From positions 1-5,030 of the forward strand of contig JAOZNZ010000283.1 of NCBI GenBank assembly GCA_029933535.1: 5,030 nucleotides of DNA, read 5' to 3'. A program made the position numbers and the translations under genes. Shown here piece by piece: positions 1 through 5,030 of this stretch. Origin of the DNA: a bacterium. Its GTDB lineage: Bacteria; Auribacterota; UBA3054; B51-G9. The first letter of the stretch is position 1, and the number at the start of each line of letters is the position of its first letter. The notes under the pieces were generated by a model. That model had not been told where the DNA came from, made no database searches, and saw nothing but the letters and a program-made list of their open reading frames with translations.

Positions 1-897
1 ACGACCGGGAACCCACTTATTATCCCCATCTTGTTTAGCTACGCAATGACCATCGGAAACGGCGGTAAAATAATCGCTTAAACCGCGTACAGAATAAAGC
101 ACAGCTATCAAATCCCAGCTTGGCCGTTCGGTTACTTTAATTCCCTTAAAGAAATTTTTATAAAACGCCGATACAGGGTTGGACGTGTCTACCTCAGCTG
201 CCAGTCGGCTGCCGGTCATTACGTCTTCACCCAGGCCGGTAAACATAATCTCACCGGGCCATTTCTCTATTACTTTATTTGCCGCCGGGCGGTCCATTTT
301 GAAATTATAATCACTCTGATTCTCTGTATTAGGCCAGACACCTCCCATTGATACCAATTCCTTAACTTTAGCAGCTACAAGTTCTTTGCCGTTGAGAGGA
401 CTATATTTGTCCGGCGGACTGTCGAGCAAATCAGCTATATTCGTAAGCCAGCCGACTGCAACTATTGTTACGCTATTATCCGGTTGATCGGCCAGGATCA
501 TGCGATACAGTGCTACGGCTTCGGGGGCGTCATTTCCGCTTTTTAAATCATGCGGATAGTTTGGGGTGATTTTGTGGTACCATTGTTCGGGGTCAGGACC
601 TGTTTTTGAAGAGCCGATGGGTAAATCAGGACGACCGTAATAGGTGTTGATCACATCAATGGCAGGGGCACTGAAAGGGTTTCGATTAGCGCTTATTGTC
701 GCCAGAATGTTCGCTTCACCTTTATCAGCCATAATGTGAAGTATTGCCAGGGCGCCGGCGTCATCAACATCGGTACCGATATCCGTATCATAAATAATTG
801 ATATGGGATTGGAATGTTTTGTTAACTCGCTGCTGCTGCATCCTGCTATAATCATTATAATAACCCCTGCTGTAATATTTTTAAAAATTTTCAACAT
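1..897 (-). CDS. Nucleoside hydrolase (IUNH family) lipoprotein, C-terminus beyond window edge
   Basis: The frame is open for 299 codons from ATG 897-895 to the window edge with no stop. I translated it by hand. Residues 1-20 form a lipoprotein signal peptide: MLKIFKN, a hydrophobic stretch, then the lipobox I17-A-G-C20 followed by SSS, so the mature protein should be lipid-anchored at C20. The N-terminal metal and ribose-binding motif of inosine-uridine nucleoside hydrolases follows as YDTDIGTDVDDAGAL (D37, D39, D43, D45, D46). Later family blocks are GWLTNIADLL (149-158, matching the usual GPLTNIA), SMGG (183-186), DYNFKMDRPAA (196-206, matching EFNxxxDPEAA) and SWDLIAV around D262, the expected late calcium ligand. 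Family members cleave the N-glycosidic bond of ribonucleosides. An exported copy suggests nucleoside scavenging, but the substrate is not readable here. W261 stands where classical enzymes have His. The start is chosen because it gives a complete signal peptide; M15 would destroy it. Upstream is only a weak A-rich site (AAAAGAAAC). The final few tens of residues are missing. Confidence 0.9.
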   Translation of the reverse strand, partial: MLKIFKNITAGVIIMIIAGCSSSELTKHSNPISIIYDTDIGTDVDDAGALAILHIMADKGEANILATISANRNPFSAPAIDVINTYYGRPDLPIGSSKTGPDPEQWYHKITPNYPHDLKSGNDAPEAVALYRMILADQPDNSVTIVAVGWLTNIADLLDSPPDKYSPLNGKELVAAKVKELVSMGGVWPNTENQSDYNFKMDRPAANKVIEKWPGEIMFTGLGEDVMTGSRLAAEVDTSNPVSAFYKNFFKGIKVTERPSWDLIAVLYSVRGLSDYFTAVSDGHCVAKQDGDNKWVPGR

Positions 898-916
898 ATT
901 TGTAGTTTCTTTTAGT

Positions 917-945
917 ATTTTATATTATTGTTTTATAAAAAGCAA
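917..945 (-). promoter_or_regulatory. Candidate promoter for the nucleoside hydrolase gene
   Basis: Read on the minus strand, TTGCTT (945-940) and TAAAAT (922-917) are separated by 17 bases, a sigma-70-like arrangement with a good -10 and a poor -35. An overlapping TATAAA lies at 924-919, and a second TATAAA at 937-932 follows TTGTAA by 15 bases. Position supports the idea: the segment lies between the terminator-like hairpin and the ATG at 897, so a promoter is expected here. The region is so A+T-rich that matches arise easily by chance. If the host is a Bacteroidetes the consensus would differ, and I found no exact TAnnTTTG match. Confidence 0.25.
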
Positions 946-956
946 AATAATGTTAC

Positions 957-990
957 AAAAAAGTCCGCCATTTCAGGTCGAAATGACGGA
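957..990 (-). terminator. Intrinsic terminator-like hairpin, possibly bidirectional
   Basis: Arms TCCGCCATTTC (964-974) and GAAATGACGGA (980-990) enclose a 5-base loop. The single mismatch, C968 against A986, becomes a G-U wobble in minus-strand RNA, giving an unbroken 11-pair stem. On the minus strand the stem is followed by C and six Ts (962-957), as in a Rho-independent terminator. On the plus strand it is followed by ATTTTTCTTCTT, but that RNA carries a C-A mismatch. It lies about 300 bases beyond the DUF3857 stop and 66 bases before the next start codon, so it would separate the two transcripts. The CATTTC/GAAATG core also resembles short intergenic repeats that recur in some bacterial genomes, so it may be such a repeat acting as a terminator. 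Confidence 0.55.
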
Positions 991-1030
991 ATTTTTCTTC
1001 TTACTAAAATTCTATTTGTGTTCTGCGCCG

Positions 1031-1100
1031 AAAGAACCACCCATCCCCCAAGAACACACCCCGTCGCTTTGCGCCACCCCTCTCAAAGAGGGGAATTAAT
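1031..1100. repeat. REP-like palindromic intergenic element
   Basis: A compact G+C-rich block set in A+T-rich surroundings. It contains a perfect hairpin, CCCCTCT (1077-1083), loop CAA, AGAGGGG (1087-1093), and a small CGC-TTT-GCG hairpin at 1065-1073. Repeated CACCC/ACCCC words lie to the left (1038-1062). On the minus strand the order is hairpin, GTGG, small hairpin, GGGGTGTG. A GTGG-like tetranucleotide next to a hairpin is reminiscent of REP elements mobilised by RAYT (IS200/IS605-related) transposases, but no such transposase is in this window. I recall very similar CCCCTCT...AGAGGGG blocks between genes of environmental bacteria. Only one copy is visible here, so its repeated nature is inferred. 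Confidence 0.4.
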
Positions 1101-1119
1101 ACGGATTTGAGATCAAAGA

Positions 1120-1157
1120 TCGTTGATCGGTGTTGGGTGTTTGGTGTTCAATTCATT
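1120..1157. repeat. Imperfect direct repeat, copy A
   Basis: This copy begins TCGTTGATCGGTGTT and ends TTCAATTCATT, matching copy B at 1246-1276 at both ends. The middle is longer by seven bases, filled with the GTGTT/GGTGTT-like words GGGTGTTTGGTG. The sequence just before it (GATTTGAGATCAAAGATC, 1104-1121) is also built from GATC/GATTT words. This is low-complexity intergenic sequence with no coding potential that I can see. Confidence 0.55.
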
Positions 1158-1245
1158 TCGATTTAAGAACAAGCCCGAAATTCTCCGGGTGCTTCGCAAA
1201 CACCGATTTTAGATATTCGATTTATTTAATTTCTTAAATCTTAAA

Positions 1246-1276
1246 TCGTTGATCGATGTTCGATATTCAATTCATT
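1246..1276. repeat. Imperfect direct repeat, copy B
   Basis: This copy reads TCGTTGATCGATGTT, then CGATA, then TTCAATTCATT. It shares 14 of 15 bases at its left end and all 11 at its right end with copy A, 126 bases away at the left ends. It is preceded by an exact tandem heptamer, TTAAATC at 1234-1240 and 1241-1247, and by AGATATTCGATTTATTT. It ends 20 bases before the DUF3857 stop codon and shows no hairpin plus T-tract of its own, so it does not look like a terminator. Confidence 0.55.
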
Positions 1277-1296
1277 CTACCAGCTACCAACTTTTT

Positions 1297-4200
1297 TCAC
1301 TTTTTCTTCGAGACTAAAATTGTTCTCATGCGGGGATGAGAAAGTTTTCTGTTTATTTCAAGCAGGTCGTCATATTCATCAGCAGGTATTACAGCCGGAT
1401 TAATATTAACAGAATCTATAACTTTAATTTTATTGCCTGAAACAACCGCTTTGGTTGTAATTGTTCCCGCGTCTTCCGGAGCTTTCCAAGTAATATCCGG
1501 CGGCACGAGCTGAACGTTGTCAAATCCTGCAGGAAGTTCAACCGAGGCCGTTAAAGTCATTTTAGTTTTAGAGTTCCATGAGATTGGATTATCGCGCACA
1601 TCGGATCGTAAGCCGAGAATATTTTTCAAACTAATAGGAACTTTAAGATAAAGAAAATCTCCATCACGAATTGCGAATTTATCAACCTTAACTGTCAATT
1701 GTTCGATACCTGGATAGTCGTTAAATTTAGTAATAAGGTCACCTACAGGTTTTGCTCCCTGAGATATAGCGGAAACGGCATTTTGGAAATAACGTTTTCT
1801 GTCTTCCGGAGTTATTTCATCAAAATATTTCTTTTCAGAGCCATAACTTCCACCAAATGTTTTTGTTGTTTTAGTTATTTCCGCATCGCCATTTTCAGAT
1901 AATTTTATCGTATATTCTACTTCAGTACTATCAGCCTTGTTAGATGTCGCATTGATAATACTGATTTCTCCAACCGGTAAAATAAGCCCGGGACGACCGT
2001 CATGTAGAGTGGTTCCAAGAGCTGCATACTGAGAAGTGTCATTAAGATAAATATCTTTCTCTGCTGATTTTACTTTAACAAGAACTCCACCAAAAGTTGA
2101 ACGCATAGGATATTCAGTCATTGGTTTTCTTACCTTATCAACCATTGACAACCACGACGAAAGAACAAATTCCGGTTTTAAATCAACAGCTTTCAACATT
2201 GCAAAAATTACAATCGCTTTGTCAGCACCATTGCCATATCCGTCTTTTAGAGTAATATCCGCCTGTGTTACAGCTGTAAGCGGCATTGAAATAAACGAAG
2301 GACCTGCAGAGCGGATATTTTTTGTAACAAAATCTCTGATTGCGATAATTTTTTCGTTCTCGGTTTTGCAATTCGCGATAAGTTCTTTTGCTTTTGCTGA
2401 ACATTCGGATTGATTATTCGCCGCAGCGATGAATTTGCTGCCGACTCTGTCAGCATATTCAGGCCAATTACCTGTTGTAATAAAAACGGTAGGATTAAAA
2501 TAATACCATGCCGGTAAACTTTTTTCTTTCCTTACCGGTCGCTGGTCAGAGGTAATCCATTCATAAATTTGTTTACCGTCTTCTTCATTTTTTGAAGATT
2601 CTATTTCATCGGAATCAGGATTCAGCAATTTAACTTTAGTAGAATCCGGCAGGGAAATTTTTACAGATTCCTCTATAATAGAGTCAAAACCGTTAAAAGA
2701 CGTTCTCATGGCAAAGAACGGATGTTTTTTGTAAGTTCTTTTTATTTCATATTGAATAATATTCCCAATATCCACATCCGGCAAACTCGCAACAAGTATT
2801 TTGCCCGGAGGATATCTCGGTGCTGAAGCCACCCATGTAGCATCCATAAGATTAAGTTCTTTTTTATTGAGTTCTGTCTCATTGCCGTCGGTATCTGTAA
2901 CGGCAGCTTTTACTATTTCGACATTTTCCCAAGCGGGATTATAATGGATTTTAATTTCCGCGTTATCTTTTTTTCCTGCGTAAGTCAGGACTTCTTTAGT
3001 AATTTTTGTTGTTGTTGTCCAATTTCTGGAATTCTTTACATCTGTTTCAATTATTCGTTCCGTAATTTCCACATCTCCTTCCGGAGTATAAGAAAATGTA
3101 CTTTCGCCTTCATCGAAATCTTCATCGTCCATTCCCGTGTAAGAGGAAGTAGCAAAGATCGGTCGTTTCCGGTTATTATATTCAATTTTTTTCAGAATTT
3201 CTTTCATTTCAAGGTATTCATCTGTTGAATACTCAACCGCTTTAACTAAAAATTCTCCTTCGCCTGAAAGTTTGTTGTCTTCGGCTTTAATAGACCTAGA
3301 CCATTTGATTTTTTTATCATCGATATCATCAAAATCAGGTAATGCAATAACATCACCAACAGCATTTTTTAAATCTATGGTAATGGTCTCCTTAACTCCA
3401 CACGCGATATCTGTTTTTAAAGGATATTCTCTTTTATCAAGTCCAAAACTCCCGCTTAAAATTCTATTTGCCAGACCTACAGAAGGACCAAACCATGGAA
3501 TAGCAATCATAGTTTCTTTTTTCCCGGAAACAAATAAATCCGGCGCGGTAAATTCAATGTCTGCTGTGATAGGCTCTGTTAAATCCATCATGTCATCCGG
3601 ACCAATAGAAAAATCCGTTACTTTCGCCCCGGGAGCAACTTTTTTAACTATACCTTCAAACACGCGTCTGATTTCATCAAGTTCCATTTTTGCGAATGCG
3701 CCGCGATAAGCTCTGTCATTAATTCCTTCGAAAACGATTTTTGAATTGGCTTTCAGATTGCCTTTATTGTTGTATTTTGCTTCCGTTATAACTTTAACAA
3801 GACTCTTTTCGGCGGGAATAACAGGAGTCGTTTGAAGACTTGCACCTTTAGGACTTGCAACCATATAACTACAGTTGTTCAGATAAACCGGCAGCAGGTC
3901 TTTTGTGGTTTCATCTGTTGTATCCATAAGAATATATGATCCGTCATCATTTTGAACCGCAGTAATAGCATGATTAAAAAAGGCGTTAGGAACTTCCTGA
4001 TCTTTTTTGGGACGCCCGCCGAGCATTAGTGTTGAATAAGCTTTAAAGCCGGCTATTCTAAGCATTGATGCAAGAAGCGCTGCTTTATCACGGCACACAC
4101 CGTATTTATTGTCAAAAGTTATCGATACATCATGAGGTTCATATCCCGGAGCAGTATCTTCAGTAGTTATTCCCATATATCTGATTTTCTGGGAAACAAA

Positions 4201-5030
4201 TTTAAAAAGCGCTTTTATTTTTTCGTCCGGATCAGTTATCCCTGCAGTTAACTCTTCAACTTTATTTGATATATCCGGTGTAACTGCCTGTAATCTTGGT
4301 TCACAAAGATTGTAATACCATTTTGAAACCTGTTCCCATTTCGATATTGTACTTAAAAGTAAATGTTGCAGCGGTTTATATCCCGGCATTCCCGGTTCAG
4401 CAAACATTCTCGGCACATTTCTGACAACCCATTTATGCGTAACAGTTGAACTTCCTGTTTTTTTCGTATATTTAACGGTATTGGTAATTTCATTTTTTAA
4501 AACAATGTGTCTTAAAGGACGTTTTTTTGGCGCAATTACCTCAATAACCTGATAAACTATCGGCGCCGGCGCTTCCATTAATTGTATATCATACCAAGTG
4601 TTCGGCACTCTTGGTTTAGTTTCAGTTTTTTTAGTAACCAATCTTGCCATATCACCGATTTTAAGATCCGGGAAATTAATTCTTATAACCCTGCTGTTCG
4701 GATTATAAATATTCATGTCCATTTGTGACGCCTCAACCATATCTTTTGTGTTTTCCTTAATATCAACAGAAATGATCTTGCCGTCCGGTTTGATAATCTG
4801 TACTTTTAAAACAGCGGCTGTACCATAAGCGACGTCATACCATATTGAACTCGTCCGGTCGTCTCTTTTACCTTTTTCTGTGAGAACTTTCAGACATTGA
4901 TCATTAATCGTCTCATAAGTACCATTAGGATTATATTTTATTTTTGTGTAATCGGCAATAAGAACATCATCAGAATTCGGGTAGGCGTTTGTGGTAGCCT
5001 TTTTCCCTGCTTTAATCATTTCTGAAGTTG
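1297..5030 (-). CDS. Large DUF3857/transglutaminase-like protein with two tandem modules, N-terminus beyond window edge
   Basis: The frame runs from the window edge to TGA at 1299-1297. The first Met is at 5019-5017, but the codons before it (Thr-Ser-Glu) are open and no signal peptide is present, so the true start lies outside. Numbering here counts from that Met (1240 residues). Module 1: DUF3857 beta domain about 10-225, with VLTEKGKRDD and NFPDLKIGD; transglutaminase-like domain about 255-390, with C309 in YGVCRDKAALL, H350 in FNHAITAV and D366 in YILMDTTDE, a full catalytic triad; beta-rich DUF3858-like part about 400-620. Module 2 repeats this order: DUF3857-like about 640-865 (SLPDVDIGN), transglutaminase-like about 870-1010, beta-rich C-terminus to 1240. 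In module 2 the Cys and His are replaced by G931 and G978; D994 remains. The family is usually exported, often near 600-650 residues with one module, and mostly of unknown function; protease or cross-linking activity is possible. No transmembrane segment is visible. Its base composition is clearly more A+T-rich than the neighbouring gene. Confidence 0.9.
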   Translation of the reverse strand, partial: TSEMIKAGKKATTNAYPNSDDVLIADYTKIKYNPNGTYETINDQCLKVLTEKGKRDDRTSSIWYDVAYGTAAVLKVQIIKPDGKIISVDIKENTKDMVEASQMDMNIYNPNSRVIRINFPDLKIGDMARLVTKKTETKPRVPNTWYDIQLMEAPAPIVYQVIEVIAPKKRPLRHIVLKNEITNTVKYTKKTGSSTVTHKWVVRNVPRMFAEPGMPGYKPLQHLLLSTISKWEQVSKWYYNLCEPRLQAVTPDISNKVEELTAGITDPDEKIKALFKFVSQKIRYMGITTEDTAPGYEPHDVSITFDNKYGVCRDKAALLASMLRIAGFKAYSTLMLGGRPKKDQEVPNAFFNHAITAVQNDDGSYILMDTTDETTKDLLPVYLNNCSYMVASPKGASLQTTPVIPAEKSLVKVITEAKYNNKGNLKANSKIVFEGINDRAYRGAFAKMELDEIRRVFEGIVKKVAPGAKVTDFSIGPDDMMDLTEPITADIEFTAPDLFVSGKKETMIAIPWFGPSVGLANRILSGSFGLDKREYPLKTDIACGVKETITIDLKNAVGDVIALPDFDDIDDKKIKWSRSIKAEDNKLSGEGEFLVKAVEYSTDEYLEMKEILKKIEYNNRKRPIFATSSYTGMDDEDFDEGESTFSYTPEGDVEITERIIETDVKNSRNWTTTTKITKEVLTYAGKKDNAEIKIHYNPAWENVEIVKAAVTDTDGNETELNKKELNLMDATWVASAPRYPPGKILVASLPDVDIGNIIQYEIKRTYKKHPFFAMRTSFNGFDSIIEESVKISLPDSTKVKLLNPDSDEIESSKNEEDGKQIYEWITSDQRPVRKEKSLPAWYYFNPTVFITTGNWPEYADRVGSKFIAAANNQSECSAKAKELIANCKTENEKIIAIRDFVTKNIRSAGPSFISMPLTAVTQADITLKDGYGNGADKAIVIFAMLKAVDLKPEFVLSSWLSMVDKVRKPMTEYPMRSTFGGVLVKVKSAEKDIYLNDTSQYAALGTTLHDGRPGLILPVGEISIINATSNKADSTEVEYTIKLSENGDAEITKTTKTFGGSYGSEKKYFDEITPEDRKRYFQNAVSAISQGAKPVGDLITKFNDYPGIEQLTVKVDKFAIRDGDFLYLKVPISLKNILGLRSDVRDNPISWNSKTKMTLTASVELPAGFDNVQLVPPDITWKAPEDAGTITTKAVVSGNKIKVIDSVNINPAVIPADEYDDLLEINRKLSHPRMRTILVSKKK

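Larger units (their letters stand above)
898..1296. other. Intergenic region between the two minus-strand genes, rich in repeats
   Basis: These 399 bases carry no convincing gene. From the DUF3857 stop towards the nucleoside hydrolase start they hold a pair of imperfect direct repeats, a short open fragment (1221-1153) with a protein-like translation, a G+C-rich palindromic element, a terminator-like hairpin and an A+T-rich probable promoter segment. The stretch 991-1030 shows nothing I can name beyond a T-rich run next to the hairpin. The mosaic of unrelated repeats suggests an accumulation site for intergenic repeat elements. Confidence 0.7.

Noticed and set aside
853..855. Internal Met15 (ATG 855-853) as an alternative start of the nucleoside hydrolase
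   Set aside because: It would leave only five residues before the lipobox cysteine, destroying the signal peptide that the ATG at 897 provides.
803..1110. Plus-strand open frames of 98 and 60 codons crossing the nucleoside hydrolase start and the spacer
   Set aside because: They run antisense to the lipoprotein signal peptide, translate the terminator hairpin and the palindromic repeat into low-quality sequence (THPPRTHPVALRHPSQRG is simply the repeat read in frame), and have no ribosome binding site or domain signature.
898..1296. Possible CRISPR array, tRNA or small RNA in the spacer
   Set aside because: Only two imperfect repeats are present, with no regular spacing. No cloverleaf arms or CCA end could be found. 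The hairpins are explained better as a terminator and a palindromic repeat.
2268..2279. Perfect 12-base palindrome TTACAGCTGTAA, resembling an operator
   Set aside because: It lies deep inside the DUF3857 coding sequence (encoding L-T-A-V-T), far from any promoter. A 12-base palindrome is easily produced by chance.
2219..2456. Short open frames on both strands around the second transglutaminase-like domain
   Set aside because: They overlap the well-supported minus-strand frame entirely and show no motif. They are by-products of the real gene.
3272..3709. Plus-strand open frame of 145 codons inside the DUF3857 gene
   Set aside because: It is antisense to a continuous, domain-bearing frame. 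Its Ser/Phe-rich composition is what the complementary strand of Lys/Glu/Asp-rich coding sequence gives.
5017..5019. ATG at 5019-5017 as the true start of the DUF3857 gene
   Set aside because: The frame stays open upstream to the window edge, there is no ribosome binding site in the 11 visible bases, and starting here would leave an exported-type protein with no signal peptide. The mature DUF3857 domain begins almost at once.

Overview
The window holds two protein genes on the minus strand, both cut by a window edge, separated by a 399-base intergenic stretch rich in repeats. Transcription runs from high to low coordinates. The first gene (1297-5030, start outside the window) encodes a very large, probably exported protein. 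It is made of two tandem DUF3857 / transglutaminase-like / beta-rich modules. The second gene (897 down to 1, C-terminus outside the window) encodes a lipoprotein of the inosine-uridine-preferring nucleoside hydrolase family.

Organism: a bacterium with a lipoprotein export pathway, A+T-rich spacers and large exported DUF3857 proteins. This fits the Planctomycetes (Phycisphaerae-like) or the Bacteroidetes and their relatives. The style of the intergenic repeats, with a CCCCTCT-CAA-AGAGGGG hairpin and GATC/TTCGAT-rich low-complexity runs, resembles what I recall from uncultured members of these groups. This placement is tentative: no rRNA or phylogenetic marker is present.

Intergenic layout (898-1296), in the direction of transcription: the end of the DUF3857 gene; a pair of imperfect direct repeats (1246-1276 and 1120-1157) flanking a short open fragment; a compact G+C-rich palindromic element (about 1031-1100); a strong hairpin with a T-tract (957-990) that looks like an intrinsic terminator; then about 60 A+T-rich bases that probably carry the promoter of the nucleoside hydrolase gene. 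The hairpin and the long spacer argue that the two genes are separate transcription units, and nothing links their functions.

The most notable point is in the large protein. Its first transglutaminase-like domain keeps a full Cys-His-Asp triad (C309, H350, D366, numbered from the first visible Met). In the second domain the aligned Cys and His are both Gly (G931, G978) and only the Asp (D994) remains, so it looks like an active module fused to a degenerate, non-catalytic copy. I saw no mobile element, CRISPR array, RNA gene or recognisable defence system.
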